A DNA stretch of 64,000 bases. It comes from Talpa occidentalis (taxonomy: Eukaryota; Chordata; Mammalia; Eulipotyphla; Talpidae). Shown here piece by piece: positions 11,764 to 25,249 of the stretch; within the stretch, counting starts at the first letter, position 1; every line of letters starts with the position of its first letter. The stretch spans positions 28,560,808 through 28,624,807 of the forward strand of contig NW_023603184.1 of assembly GCF_014898055.3 (NCBI RefSeq). The letters are read 5' to 3'. Made by a program: the position numbers and the translations under genes. Under the pieces are notes generated by a model. The model saw only the letters and a program-made list of their open reading frames with translations. It did no database searches and was not told the origin of the DNA.

Positions 11764-12044
11764 GGCCTCCCTAGTGGCATAAGGGGTTAAGACACAACCT
11801 AGGAAGTAATCTGCAGCCTCTGCAGCACGAGTTCAATCCCCCGCCAGCCAGGGAGCTACTCACATGGCACAGCAGACGTCTCCTGTCTCACCCACTGCTC
11901 CCCTCAGCGGTGTATTTCAGTCAATCTGCTTGTTCTGTTCCCCACTCTGTCTCTGGCAAATCCTCTCACCACCGCCCCCCCACACACCCCTCTGGCCTGT
12001 ACCCCAGTTCTTATATGCATAAATAAATAAATCTTTAAAAAAAT
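11764..12044 (+). mobile_element. tRNA-derived lineage SINE with perfect 15-bp target duplication
   Basis: Same family as at 8618: tRNA-like head, 'cacgagttcaatccc' B box, body, and a TAAA-type tail ending in atctttaaaa. The duplication gaaatgcagttccag is identical on both sides (11749-11763 and 12045-12059), which fixes both ends exactly. 12060-12430 is unassigned. Confidence 0.95.
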
Positions 12045-12430
12045 GAAATGCAGTTCCAGTTGGAAGTTTCAAAGATAGTCTGCCAACAGAAGGGTTTGTG
12101 TTTAGTATTCTTAGTATTCTTTTATAAGTAGCTACTACAAGATGGGTTCTTCTGTTTAGCCAGGCTAAACATGCATTGAGTGCCTGGGATTCATATATAC
12201 TCAGTTTACATATTCTATAATATGATGGCATCTACTTTGGCACTTTGGAATACCAGCATAAACCTCTGGATGCCAGCTATACCTCATACATTGGCCACAA
12301 TACCCTGAAGTTTTGTTTTTAATGAAGTACTAAATGTCAGAATGAACATTGCTGAATTTGTAAGAATTAGAATATACCTTAGAAAGCACTATTTTTGAGA
12401 GCACTATATTGCGTCTGAAAGAAGTTGGAG

Positions 12431-12450
12431 TGTGTGTGTGTGTGTGTGTG
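12431..12450. repeat. (TG)10 microsatellite
   Basis: Pure dinucleotide run. Confidence 0.95.
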
Positions 12451-12499
12451 TAATCCATTTGGGAAGATTTGGGCTTTAAATACCTCCATTGATAATTTA

Positions 12500-13110
12500 A
12501 AGTATCTAGTCGCTTTGGAAAACTGTTTGCCAATTCTCAAAAAGTTAACCATAGACTTATCATGGAACACAATTATTCTATTCTTAGGTAAATAGCCAAA
12601 AGAATTAAAAATATGTGTCCAAACTAAAACTTGTATACAGATGTTCACAGAAACTTTAGTCATCATGATGGAAAGTGGGAACAACCAATACTTCTATCAT
12701 TTGATGAAAAATTAACAAAATATGGTAAATCTATATGAAAGGATATTATTGAATCATCAAAAGGAATGGGAAACTTATTTGTGCTATAACATGAATGAAC
12801 CTTAATACATTATATGAAGTGAAAAAAAAGCTAAAAACAAAGACCATATAATGTAGGAGTTTATATGAAATGTTCAGAAAAGGCAAATTCATATAAATAC
12901 AAAGCAGATCAGTGGTCACTATGGTCTAAAAAAGGTAGGAATGGGTGAGTATTGGAATTGTCTTTGGAGTGATGAAAATATTCTAGAATTAGGTATTTAG
13001 ATAGTGGTGATAATTGCACTTTGTGAATATACTGTAAGTCACTGAATTGTATACTTTGAAAGGTGAATTTGATGACATGTAAATTGTTTCTGAATTGAAA
13101 AAAATAAAAA
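12500..13110 (+). mobile_element. Old L1 (L1M-type) 3' end
   Basis: 'aactgtttgccaattctcaa', 'gtaaatagccaaaagaatta', 'gaatgaaccttaatacatta', 'gcagatcagtggtcactatg', 'ggtgataattgcactttgtg' and 'ttgtatactttgaaaggtga' follow the order of the old L1M 3' end, finishing at 'aaaaaaataaaaac'. It is strongly diverged. The frame 12909-13328 on the minus strand crosses it and is not a gene. Confidence 0.75.
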
Positions 13111-13544
13111 CACAGAATGCATGACTTAGGGCAGGGCATATAGTCACTTAGGGCGTCACATCCTCTTTTGCCAATTAGACATGATACCCTCATTCCTGCA
13201 AGCTTGTGGCCAAGTGAGTCTAGGTGTAGATCTGAGTCCAGCATCCCCATCCTGTTACACTCATTGAATCTGAATCCTTCTTGTTGGATTCTTTTGTTGC
13301 ATTGCCTTTTTGTCCAATCTAGCCTCATCCAAGCCCCCAGGTGGTTTAGTTTAGTTTGGGTGTTTTATATTCCCTTTTCCTTTCTAAAAATTTTGGAGAG
13401 GGAGGGAAAATAATATTCATGCCAGGCACACATTTAATTTAGGTCTCTAGACAATGCCATGGGCAGTGTCTATTTCCACTCTAACTGAAGGAAACTGAGT
13501 CCTGACTTACAAATTTCTCTCCTAATCATGCAATTAAGATGAAT

Positions 13545-13700
13545 TGGGACATTGGATTTAGATGGAGTCAGTTCAAATCTGCCTCTCAGTAAATTTTATG
13601 ATACTGCCCATAAGTTTCCTAAGTCTTCTGCACATCAGTTTCCTCGTCTATAAACCACAGACAATAGGAGAACCTTTGTTGTGGAATGGTTTTACCCAGG
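13545..13700 (+). repeat. MIR fragment
   Basis: 'gagtcagttcaaatctgcct' and 'catcagtttcctcgtctata' fit the MIR centre and the 'cctcagtttcctcatctgta' block. 13110-13545 and 13700-13965 show no supported feature. Confidence 0.6.
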
Positions 13701-13965
13701 GAACCAATCTGCAATAAATCTTTTATATGTGAATATGTGAAGCTAATTGGTGGCTAAATGTGGATTAGAAGGTAGCCCTATGGTATTCCAAAGTCTGCTT
13801 ATCCACTTCTCCATGTTGCTCTTCTCTCTACTACTGTCCAAGCTACTCACCTATCAATTGATAAGCAGGGTATGTGTTGAAATTTAAGTCTGTAGGGAGA
13901 AGGACTAAGGACAAATAGACATGCACATCCAGAGGCTCCCAGACTTGTCAAGTTGCTCATCAGTC

Positions 13966-13969
<4 letters not shown>

Positions 13970-13997
<28 letters not shown>
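13970..13997. repeat. (CT)n microsatellite abutting LTR
   Basis: A CT run ends exactly where the LTR begins (tgtagg at 13998). The LTR's other end abuts an (AC) array. Confidence 0.95.
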
Positions 13998-14706
<709 letters not shown>

Positions 14707-15289
14707 TCTGACCAACTAGCCTGAATAACTTCCCAGCTTGAGCTTGAGTCCTAGTTTCACTGGAAGACCCCCCCAGAAAGTTTCACTTCCCTGACCTTTC
14801 AACAAAGCTTTATGACACAATCAAAACACTTGCACAAACCCCTCCACTCCCTCTGTGTCTTCGTCTTCTCATAAACTGGCTTCTGCCTCTTCCGGCTACA
14901 TCTGGTCTCACTGGAATGTGCTTATCAATCTTACTCCAGGGGAATGAAGCCAAACAGCCTGGTGCCCTGGTGGCTGAGGAGCCTGTACAAGCTTGTGACA
15001 TGTCATCAACAAGTGGTCGACACGGCATTACAATTTTTTATCTTCTGGTAAATTCTATCAGTCTCAGAATTCCTCCCGCACCCAGCCTCCTAGATGAATT
15101 CTCTTTTTGTGTCTCAATTCTCCTTTCTTTTCTGGTCAGTCCATTAGCATAAACCGAGCATTAGTTCCCACTATGATCATTACTAACTATCAATATTATA
15201 TCTTATAGCAATCACTGGTCCAGTTGGGCTTCCTGAAACAGCTCAGAAAATGAACTTGCCATTGCCTGGAAGACAGCATGGAGACGAAA

Positions 15290-15420
15290 TCTAGGCTAGA
15301 CTTCAAAACCAGCTTTCTTCTGACAGACCTTGCACAAGGTCCTTCACTTGAATTTGTTTTCTCCTTTGTAAAAGGCCGCTATTAACACCATGTGTCAGCT
15401 TTTTGGTGGTAAATGAGTGA
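15290..15420 (+). repeat. MIR fragment
   Basis: 'agacttcaaaaccagctttc', 'accttgcacaaggtccttca' and 'ctcctttgtaaaaggccgct' follow the MIR order. Confidence 0.5.
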
Positions 15421-15551
15421 AGTGACAAAACAGGCATTACTGCAGGCAATTAACATTGGGATGCCAAGAATCACCTGCTAGAAACTCATTTCACAGTGCA
15501 TGCTTAGAGCAAACTATTATTTTTTTGGCTGTTAAAATAATTTACCATGAG

Positions 15552-15819
15552 GGACCTCCCTGGTGGTACAAGGGGTTAAGCACAGCTCTGTGAAGCTGTC
15601 CGCAGCCACTGCAACACGAGTTCGATCCTGGCTGGCCAGGGAGCTACCTACATGGCACAGCAGATGTCTCCTGTCTCATCCACTGCTCCTCTCAGCAGTG
15701 TGTTTCAGTCAGTCTGCCTGTTCTGTTCCCCACTTTGTCTCTGGTGAATCCTCTCACCTGCCGCACCTCTGGCCTATACCTCAGTTCTTGTATTCATAAA
15801 TAAATAATTCTTTAAAAAA
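15552..15819 (+). mobile_element. tRNA-derived lineage SINE with 15-bp target duplication
   Basis: Head, B box (cacgagttcgatcc), body and TAAA tail ending in attctttaaaa as in the other copies. The flanks ataatttaccatgag (15537-15551) and ataattaaccatgag (15820-15834) differ at one base, so this is an older insertion than the 11764 copy. Confidence 0.93.
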
Positions 15820-15849
15820 ATAATTAACCATGAGATATCTAAACTTCAA

Positions 15850-16140
15850 GAGTATATACACCCCTTATACACAGTCACCCAACTTCTATACTTGAATCTA
15901 AAAAAAAATTATGGTTGAGGGGCAAAGATTTAGCTACAAGGATAGTCACATCACTGTTTATGATACTGAAAACTTGCAAACAACCTAAATATTGAAAAAT
16001 GGGTTGTTGTATAGACAAGGAAACTTCAAATCAATGGACAATTAGCATCCCATTAAAAGTGGTAAAAGAATGTTAATGACATGAAAAAGTATTGATGATG
16101 TATATAGTTGAAAATATAGTTAAAGTTGTAAAAAAGTAGA
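15850..16140 (+). mobile_element. Old L1-derived segment
   Basis: 'caaagatttagctacaagga', 'gcaaacaacctaaatattga' and 'cccattaaaagtggtaaaag' match the 3' terminal coding region of very old L1. No frame is open. Confidence 0.5.
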
Positions 16141-16324
16141 ACATGGTCCTGATTTTATCTGAAGGAGCAGCTGCAGAGACCATTAGAGTACAGCAGAAAA
16201 TGGCCAAAAGATAATCATTAAAACATTTGAAGTGAGTTGTCTTGTTACAAGTTTTCCTTTTTTTGAATCTGCACTTTCTAAATTTTGAATAATGAAAGCA
16301 TTGAGGAAATTTTTAAACCTATTT

Positions 16325-17270
16325 TTGGTAAATTTTATTGAAGCAAAACCTACCTACAGAAAAGTTGCACAAATCTTAGTACAGCTTGATGAGTTTTAAT
16401 ATACATAATATCTTTATAATATAGTATATAAAAATATAAATATAAAATGAACACACAGATCATGAACTGTAACCAGTAGGGGGGAAGCCACCCACTTGCT
16501 ACCACTACCCACCCACCAAGGATAATTATTACTCTGATTTTTAACTGTCTAGACCAGCTTAGTTTGATTTTAAGCACTTTACAAATGGAGTCACCCCATA
16601 TACTTTGTGCCTGTCTTCTTTCACTCAGCATTGTCTGTATGTAATGGTAGTTCATTCATCTTCATTGCTGTATTCTGTTTCATGAATGTGAATATAATTT
16701 ACTGATCCATTCTTCTATTAAGATACATTTGTATTACTACTTGCTTTGAGCAATATGAATAGTACTGCTAGAAATATTCTTGTTTTGTCTTTCTGTGAAC
16801 TTGCTGGTTGTAGGAAATGAGTATGTTCAGCTGAGCAGGTAGAGTCAAGCAATGTGGCAAAACAGTTGCTCCACATACACTTCCACTAGCAGAATGAGTT
16901 CTGGTTACTCCTTTCCAGTACCTTATCAACACCTAATTTTTCATTGTGTTACCATTCTGGTGACATCACCTGGAGGCTCTGATTTACATTTCAAAAAAAA
17001 CTACTAGAGTTTAACTAATCTTTTCAAATGTTTATTTGCTATTTGAATATTCACATTTGTGAATTGCCTGTTTGGAGACTTTTACCCATTTTCCCATTGG
17101 GTTATGTGCTCTTTTCTTATCAACCTGTAAGAATTCGTCTATTCTGTATGCTGTATGCAAATCATATCAGGTGTGTATATTGCAAAGACCTTTTCCCATT
17201 GTGTGGACTTGAGTTTTGAATTTCTTAATGGTGTCTTTTGATGAAAGAAAGTCTTGATGTTAATGCTCTG
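16325..17270 (-). mobile_element. Old L1 fragment, reverse
   Basis: Reading on the plus strand, 'tttattgaagcaaaacctac', 'gtctagaccagcttagtttg', 'ttctttcactcagcattgtc', 'gattcactg'-like and 'ttctattaagatacatttgt' segments, then 'ccttttcccattgtgtggac', have the reverse-L1 order (3' end first). Strongly diverged. Confidence 0.55.
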
Positions 17271-17470
17271 TAGTATAATAGGACCCTGGCAAAAGCACGG
17301 CCCTGATCACATCATTTACCACACCATCTAGAGGCAGGAAGGGCAGACCCACACCCAGGATAAGGATCTATCCTTATGCAGACAAATTGCTATCCTCTCT
17401 GGATGAAAAAAAAGGCCGGTGGTACCATCACTTCACTCACAGGACTACTTTTGTTAGTCTGGGTTTTTGG

Positions 17471-17538
17471 GAAAGAGATGTCAAGATGGGATAAAATTCA
17501 CAATGAAAGAGATGTCAAGATGGGATAAAATTCACAAT
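17471..17538 (+). repeat. 34-bp perfect tandem duplication
   Basis: The unit beginning gaaagagatgtcaagatggg occurs twice back to back (17471-17504, 17505-17538) without mismatch. It lies in sequence with no gene or repeat assignment. 17540-17990 is otherwise unassigned. Confidence 0.95.
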
Positions 17539-18009
17539 GATTTTAGTTTAATATATGGGAAGGAGTTGCAAGAACCTGAGAGAGCCATCAGACTACAAAT
17601 GCAGGAGACACCAAGTGTTGGAGTGAGGGAGCAAAGTTTGGGGAAAAGCACCCTTGACTGCCATGTAGTCTATGGAAGATTCCATGAGGCCATCAGGAAT
17701 CCTTGAGCCAAAGTCAATTGGCAAAGGCATCCTTCACCTAGGAATTGATCTCTCTTAGTGCATCTCTCTCAGTCATTCTGGGAATAGTCTATGGAAAGTA
17801 TGTTTTCAGCATAAATACGATGATGAATTTCAGCGCAATAGAGACAGGCCCTTGGTCAATAATACACTGCCTGTAGTGGGAGTTTTGCCACCACACCAAG
17901 AGAGAGCATATGGGAGAAGAAAGTGGTAGTAAATGGGGGAGACTAATATGTTCACTTGTAGAAAAGAATGAGTGTGATACCTCTTTCCCTCTTAGACATA
18001 CAGTATTCT

Positions 18010-18467
18010 TTTTTTTTTTAAATAATAAATTTTATTTTTATATTCCCCATACAATTTCAACCCCCCCATTCTGACCCCAATCCCTCCCCTCCCGCCCCCC
18101 CACCCCCAAAAAAGTGTCTCTGGTTCATAGTTTTTTGTTGATTTTGATTTTCACTTTCTTATAGTTATTCATTTTCCTGGTCCCTTATTTAAGTTTTCTA
18201 GATTCCTGCTATGAGTGAGACCATCCGGTATTTTTCTTTTTCTTTCTGGCTTATTTCGCTGAGCATGATCCCTTCCAGCGCCATCCATGTTGCTGCAAAT
18301 TGCATGTGTTTATCTTTTTTGAATGCTGAGTAATATTCCATGGTATATATGTACCACATCTTCTTGATCCAGTCATCTATTTTTGGGCATTTGGGCTGTT
18401 TCCAAAGCTTAGCTATTGTAAACAGTGCTGCTATAAATATAGGCGTGCAGGTATTCTTTGGAATTGA
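18010..18467 (-). mobile_element. Young 5'-truncated L1 with perfect 16-bp target duplication
   Basis: Reverse-oriented insertion: a poly(T) start (tail), a G-rich 3' UTR tract on the minus strand (C-rich at 18060-18110), then the ORF2 C-terminus intact up to its natural stop. The encoded end contains KLWKQPKCPKIDDWIKKMWY and SEISQKEKEKYRM. The duplication agacatacagtattct is identical at 17994-18009 and 18468-18483, which fixes the boundaries and implies recent insertion. Truncation leaves only about 458 bp. The minus-strand frame 18198-18506 begins in host DNA (about 13 residues) and runs into the L1 coding end, which is a chance fusion. Confidence 0.95.
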
Positions 18468-18829
18468 AGACATACAGTATTCTACAGAATATGCAGACTT
18501 CCACAAGTGGGTCTGGATTGCTTGGATTGGACATTAGGTAGTGACCCTTAGAAGGACCTTTGAAGAAAGGGAGTCTCATTTATCTCCTTAAACACAGATA
18601 TAACAGTACTAAGGAAAGCATGGGTTTTCAGAGACTTCCTGCATTTCCTGTTCAAGTATCTTAGTTGTGGAGGAGGTAGAGAGCAGAGAAGGGAGAAGAG
18701 AGAAAGAATCCATGTTGGTAGCCCCTGGGGCCACTGTGAGACTCAGGGGCCCTCATTACAAAAACACTTCCCCAAATATAGCAGTCCAAGGCTACTGACA
18801 CATTTAAACATATTTGTCTCACTGGAGCA

Positions 18830-19572
18830 AATTGGTTTTTTTTTTTTTTTTTTCCATCTTGAAATCAAAGGTCACTAACAGTAATTTGTATCAGTATTTC
18901 AATAAGAATTTTAGAGGACAGCCAATATGCATTCATTATGCACATGAGTGAGCTGGCATGCATGCTTCTACACGCACATACACACACATACACACACACA
19001 GTGCAAAGGATGTGAGTAGTCACAAGTAGTCAATCACCATCTATGTTCCGCAATCTGGGGGAGAGTGCATGGGTCCATGAGTCAGGATTAAACTCCGTAA
19101 CGACCAAGTCACTAGAGCCTGCTGAGTCAGGTGGCAGTTTCTACTTAATGGAGCCTTTAGGTCTCAATAATTGCTTTGAAATCCACACATTAGCATGTAG
19201 TTCTCATAACTGGGAAAGCCAGAAATCTAGGTGTGAGGGCAGAACTGATGGTCTCTCCTATGCACAAGAGGCAAAAAAGGGCCCATGGTTTTGCTTCTTT
19301 TTCAGCCCCTGAAACTATCTTTTTAGTACTGTATAGTCACCTATGCTCATTTCCAGAAGTTTTGTGGCAGGTTGGACTGATTGTGGACAAGGGCAAGATG
19401 TGGTCCCTGAATTAAAATTCTGTATTTGCTAACAGCTGCTACTGATCCATACAACCAATAAGAAAACACTAGAAAAAGGGTAACTCTTCCTCAGGACACT
19501 TTTCTTCTATATACCTGTAAAATGGTTATAATATTCTAATTTTGTTAAACAATTTACAGCCACATTATTCTT
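18830..19572. other. No gene seen; poly(T) and AC-rich microsatellite
   Basis: A T-run lies at about 18836-18854 and a degenerate (AC) tract at about 18975-19000. The remainder is unique sequence with short non-gene frames. 18484-18830 is likewise unassigned. Confidence 0.6.
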
Positions 19573-19860
19573 TTTTTTTTTTTTTAAAGATTTATTTGTG
19601 TATTTATTTATACAAGCACTGGGTATAGTCAGAAGCACGGGAGGGTGAGAGAACTCACCAGAGCCAGAGCGGGGAGCAGAGCAGGCAGAAGGACCGAAGT
19701 ACACTGCTGAGGGGAGCAGCGGGCGGCAGGAGAGGTCTGCGCGCCATGTGGGACCCGCCTCCGGTGGCCAGGGAGCAGCCAGGGATCAAACCGACGCTGC
19801 AGAGGCTGCGGGCAGCTTCGCAACCCAGCGCTCAACCACTGCACGACCTGGGAGGCCCAA
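19572..19860 (-). mobile_element. tRNA-derived lineage SINE, young subfamily, with target duplication
   Basis: The reverse copy starts with a poly(T)-aaaga tail and ends at 'cgacctgggaggccc'. The head reads (reverse) as the 'gttgagcgctgggttgcgaag' type seen also at 27757, distinct from the older 'aaggggttaagc' type. The duplication cagccacattattct (19557-19571) / cagtcacattattct (19861-19875) differs at one base. Confidence 0.93.
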
Positions 19861-19875
19861 CAGTCACATTATTCT

Positions 19876-20690
19876 AACAGAAAATTGTGGTAATAATTAT
19901 GCAAATGAATAATATACACTTTAGAAATGGACAACGTGGCAGTCTACAGCCTAGACAACAGTACATAGCAGCCACTTCAGCTTAGATCCCAGAGATTGCC
20001 CTTCTTCTGTGCTTTGTTTTCACACTGCTGTATTTAACACATTACATTTATATGGCTGTTATTTGTTAGGAAAACAGTTATTCCAGTGGGCCAGGTTCTG
20101 TGCCAAGAATTTCACAACTATAGGCACTCACGGTCCATTTGGAATGACAGACAGAACCCTGGGGAGACAGAAGAGGCAAACACTTCCAGCATGGGAGATA
20201 CTCAAGAAACCTCAAGCAACCTTGGAAAGTAAAGGAGCATGAGTTAGGATGGGTTCCAAGTGGCCTCGAACACTGTGGCTTGGATATTTACAGCCTGGAA
20301 CCTGCTCCCTGCCTGGCTCTCCCCGCTGGACTCTTCTTTCTAGCCCCTCCCATCTCTTCCCATTCCACTTTTCAGCCTCACTCCCAGGGCCATCGGCAGC
20401 AGCAAATGTGGCAGCTTGAGCTTGGCTGGGAAAGAGTGGAACCCAGACTAAGAAAGGACAAGCTCAGCACGGCCTACAGGTGATCACCATGGGGCTGAGC
20501 TCAGCATGGCCAAAGAAAGTCCATGGACAGATGCCTCTGGGGCATTGCTCAGAAACCCCAGGAACAACATTAAAATCTGTTTATTTCATGCTTAGAAGTA
20601 TTACAAAACCATTGTGGGAAAATACCCAAAAGGATGAGAAAGAAAATGTTTCCTTTAATTTCATTAACTAAAGATAAATTGTTTTTTGTT
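19876..20690. other. No gene seen
   Basis: Unique-looking sequence; 20280-20420 is mildly C-rich. The open frames (20009-20242, 20280-20483, 20480-20671) are short, lack splice context or homology I recognise, and are not supported. Confidence 0.5.
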
Positions 20691-21136
20691 GTGATTATAG
20701 AAATTACGTAGTCATTGCAGAAAAGCTGAAAAATAAACAAAATATTAAGAAAGAAGCTTTAATTTATGCATCATTCAGTGTCATTTTCATATGTTCTTTT
20801 CAGTCTTTTTTTGTGTGTGTATATTTATTTTTATAACAAATGAGATTATAGCATGAATACAGTTTGTTGCTGTGGGTTTTTTTTTTTTTTCATTTATTTT
20901 CATACTAAGAGCATTTCCCCGGTAATTTTTAAATGTATTTCTATTTATTTTCTACTTGAAAATTTCATTTTTATTTTTATTCATTAATTTCTAAATAAGT
21001 TACATGTCTCCAAGTTACAAAATTTAAAATATATGAAAAAACAAGAAGTGAATAATAAGTGTTCCCTTCTTTCCTGTTTTCAAAAGGAAATACTATTGTC
21101 AACAGCTTTTTATGTTTTATGGGCTCACCTATAAAC

Positions 21137-21175
<39 letters not shown>

Positions 21176-21300
21176 CACACATAGTATATTAGTTTTTATG
21201 CTACTTTTTCCATGTAATATATTTAGAATATAGTTCCATAGTGAATTTCTAGATCAAAAAGCATGTATATTTTTTAAGTCTGATGGCTATTGTCAATTAT
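20690..21300. repeat. Ancient repeat, unassigned, with (AC)n
   Basis: 'gcagaaaagctgaaaaataa', 'gttcttttcagtctttttttg', 'aatgagattatagcatgaat' and 'taagagcatttccccggta' have the phrasing of an old dispersed repeat I cannot name. An (AC) tract occupies about 21138-21171. 21300-22530 has no recognisable gene or repeat. Confidence 0.35.
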
Positions 21301-22529
21301 CTTCCCAGGTTGTGGAATGTCTTCCTGCTGACAGTGTGTGGGCCCGTGGATGCCCTGATGATCCTCTCCTGGTATTCAGATCTGTGAGTGTTCTCCCCCT
21401 GCACTGAATCATAGTTTTTCATGTATTTAAGAGAACCTGTATTTTCTTTTCTGTGGACTGTATATTTTCTCTAAATGTATCACTTTTTATAACTCATAGC
21501 CAGGCCTTTGCTTGCTGGCCTTGCTTCTAGCATGTAACACTCTCCCTCCTGCCAGCCTTTCTCATTGGAATTTGGTAGATTGTAGGCATTCCCTCAACCT
21601 TGGAATATTAACAGAAGTAGACAAATATCAGCCTACTTCCTACGCCTTGAGTTAATTTAGACCCTTTGGGCCAAGGTACACCAGAGTTTCCTTAGCAAAG
21701 GCTGTGCTTTCCAGAGACAAAAGCTATACATCAGTCCCTTCCACCCCCATGCAAGTGTTGGCCACATTGTCTAAACAAGCCCAAACAGGACATCTAATAA
21801 TGTGAGAGTATCTCTGGTTGTACTATTTCAGAAATTCTCATAAGTGTAAGAAATTATTTAGCAAGTTGCTTTTAGTGGGAGTAGAAAAATTCTTAAAATA
21901 CTTTTCCTTTACACACATAAACTATATTTATGTGTGTGTATGAGAGTGAGAAAGAGATCATAAAATAGGACTCAAAGGTAAATATTAAAGATGAAAAAAA
22001 CAATTAGAAGTGGAAATTTTAATTAACTACTTGCAGAAACTTGAAAGAACAAGCAGACAAATACTCAATAAGGATATGAAAGGTTTGAAATATATGAATG
22101 AACCTCCCTGACTTAATCGGCCTGTGTAGAACAGCACATCCAAACACCACACAATGTGCATTATTTTTAAGTGCAGGTGGAACACAAGCCAAAGTAGACC
22201 ATATGCTGTTTTAAGACAAGCAAGTTTCAACACACTTCAAAGGATTTAAATAATATGGAATAGTGCTTTTCAAACTTTAGTCAGTATAGATAGCAACCAG
22301 AATCTTGACAAAATGTAGTTTGAATTTCCAACAAACTCCATTATAGTGATATACAATGAACCACAAGCCACGAATTCATGAACCATACTTAGAATAGCAA
22401 GAATATAGGATGTATATTCTCTGAGGACAGTTGATTTAAAGTATAAATCAAATTTACAAAAGATTACTAGGAAATTCCTAGAGATTTAGAAATTACGCAC
22501 TCCCTTTTGAATAGCTCCATGAATCAGTG

Positions 22530-25000
22530 AAGAAACCACAATGAACATTAGAAAATATTTTAAATTGACTAATAGCAAAAAAAAAAAAACAACACATAAA
22601 GACTAGTAGGAATAGCGAAATCACTCCCTGAAGAGAAATTTTAAATGGCTAAAGATAAGAAAGGGAATCAATGAAATGGGAAGCAAACTTAGAGGAACAT
22701 AACAAGCTTTGTTTCTTTGAAAAGATTATTAAAATTAGTAAATCCATAGAAATGTTGATGAAAAAAAGTAGAAAGCACAAATTATTAATTCCAGAACTCG
22801 ACAGATTCCACATTGCAAAGACGAGAGATTATTAGGGATGAATTTATGGTAATGAATTTGACAATTATAATAAAGTGGATAAATTCTTGTACAAGCAAAA
22901 GTTAACAAAATTGAAATAAGAATTAGAGATTTTGAATAAATCCATATCCATAAAAGAAATTCCATTTGTAAGTTTAAACTTTCTCCAGAGAAAATCCTAA
23001 GTTTAAATGTATCCCTCTTGAATTCATCTAAATACCCAATAAAGAAACATTACTAATTTTACAAACACTTTAAGATCATAAAAATATGAAAGTACTTCCT
23101 AACTCTTTTTATAAGTCAGCATAATCTTGATACAAAAACCTGAAAGGGATTTTATAAAAAAGGAAAATTGCAGACCTCTATCTCCCAGTAAACAAAATAA
23201 TTCTATGTAAAACAACACATTAAACACCAGGATATGTCAAAGAATAATCACCACCCATTAAACTTTATTCCAGGAATGCAAGTGTTTTAGATGCTGCATA
23301 AAAAAAATTACCTTAATGATAGAAACAAAAAAATATTGTCCATCTCATAGTTATTAAGGATCAAGAGTTTGAGAAATGCTCGTACGGGTAGCTTTGGCTC
23401 TCGGAATCTCTCATGAGGTTGCAGGGGAGATAACGACTTAGGCTATCCTTATCTGGAGGTTTGATGGTGACCAGCTAATCCGCTTGCAAGACAACTGCCT
23501 TATAAATGGCTGTTTGCAAGAGATCTCAGTTCCTTCCCATATGGTGAAGGACACCAAAGGCCATATAGTTTATGATTCCCTTTATATAGACTTTCTAGAA
23601 ATAATAACATTATGCAGACAGAAAGCATTTCAGAGGTTGCCTGGAGTGTAGAATAACAGGAATGAACTGCAAGGGGAATAAAGAGATTTGGGGATGTGAA
23701 CAGTAACAGCGGTTACACAACAGTATACATTTCCTAAAACCCAACGAACCATACATTTTAAATTGGTGAATCTAAGGTATGCAAATTATGCTGGGATCAA
23801 TTTGTGAACCCAACAACCAATATAATTTATTGCATTAACAAAATAGATGAGAATTATATAAATATCTCGATAGATGCAGAGTTTTTGAATAAATTTAGCA
23901 CCTATACATGATAAACTCTTATAGCACACTAGAAAATAACCACCTTGATCTATCGAAGCCATTATTTAAAAAAAGGAAATAAAAATTTTTTTTGAGTTCC
24001 AAATCTTGCTAGCATATCCATGCTAGCTATTATACAAACCAATGCTATGATACAAATTACCTTTTTTGAACTTTCCATTCTTAAACATGGTCCATACAGA
24101 GTAAACAATAGCTATAAAGAGCTAATTGACTCCTAATTTTATTTTCGCAAGATCAATATATAGAAATTGAATACCTAAAGACTTTTGAAAACCAAATAGT
24201 TGCCAACTTATTTCCAGTAGCTTTATAACATTCTTGAGCCAATACAATGTTTAAAAAGAAGAAACAGTCCTGACAATCTGATAAACAAACAGCACTCCAT
24301 CTTAATTTCCATTTATAGCAAGGAAGTTCACTCCTACATATTTCATTCTGAAAAAGCTAAAATTTTAAATGATTAACACCAAATGTTAAGGATATAGAAC
24401 ATTTGGTACTCATATATTGCTAGTGGTAATAGAAAACAGCACTACCATAATATACTGTTTTGAAGTTTCTTAAAAAGTTAAACACACAGACTTAATTTAT
24501 AACCTAACAGTTCCTATGGCGGGTATTATAGCAACAGAAATTAAAACTTAGATTCAGAAAAGGACATGTATAGAAAAGCTTATAATGTCTTTATGTATAA
24601 AACCCTAAAACTAGATACAACTTACTTGTTCACCATCTAGGAGAACAAAGGAAAATTTACAGTACTGGGAAAATATTTTTCTGATCAAATAAGTCAAACA
24701 TAAAAGGACACATGCTCTATAATTCCATGTATGTGAAATTTTAGGACAGGCAAAACAAAAACATGACGAAATTCAGAACAACATTTGTCTATGTACCGGG
24801 GGTAGTGACTGAAAAGCAAGACAAAATTTTGTGGGGATATAAAAATGTTTTAAATCTTGATTAGTGTACTTGGATACATGAGTGTAATACACATGAGTGT
24901 ATTAAAATTCTTTTAGTTATATACATAAGATTAGTGCAATTTTCTATATGTAAATTTTACTCTGATGTAAAACATTTTTAAAACTTTAAACATTTATACC
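22530..25000 (+). mobile_element. Mosaic of old L1M fragments
   Basis: Successive pieces match old L1: the ORF2 region (22540-23330, e.g. 'gtttctttgaaaagattatt'), a 3' end (23570-23800, 'gcatttcagaggttgcctgg' to 'ttttaaattggtgaatcta'), more ORF2-like DNA (23820-24360), and a second 3' end (24380-24985, 'atgtgaaattttaggacagg', 'gtagtgactgaaaagcaaga'). Interruptions and divergence are heavy and nothing is coding. An unassigned repeat interrupts it at about 23345-23560. Confidence 0.6.
23345..23560. repeat. Ancient repeat interrupting the L1 mosaic
   Basis: 'tagctttggctctcggaatc / tctcatgaggttgcagggga ... ctggaggtttgatggtgacc' is a known style of old mammalian repeat. A more 3' part of what seems to be the same family lies at 33570-33941. 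I do not name the family. Confidence 0.4.
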
Positions 25001-25249
25001 TTCTAAATCATAATCAAAAGTACATTTTTACTTATTCCTTGTTGGTTATATTTTTTAACTACCCTCTGAGTTTATAGTAGCAGGTATTAATAATACATGT
25101 GGAAATAAAGTGATTCTGCTTATGAATCTTGCACATGAAAAATGCCTCTACAAAAATTTGTGGTTGAAAATCTATTTAAAACGAAATATGGAAATTTTTG
25201 CCAATCATTTCAGAAATAAGACAAAAATATACACTTACAATTTTTATTC

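Noticed and set aside
12909..13328. 139-codon minus-strand gene
   Set aside because: Half of it is antisense to an old L1 3' end and it has no recognisable domain.
18198..18506. 102-residue minus-strand protein as a new gene
   Set aside because: About 13 host residues fused by chance to an L1 ORF2 end; no promoter or splice context.
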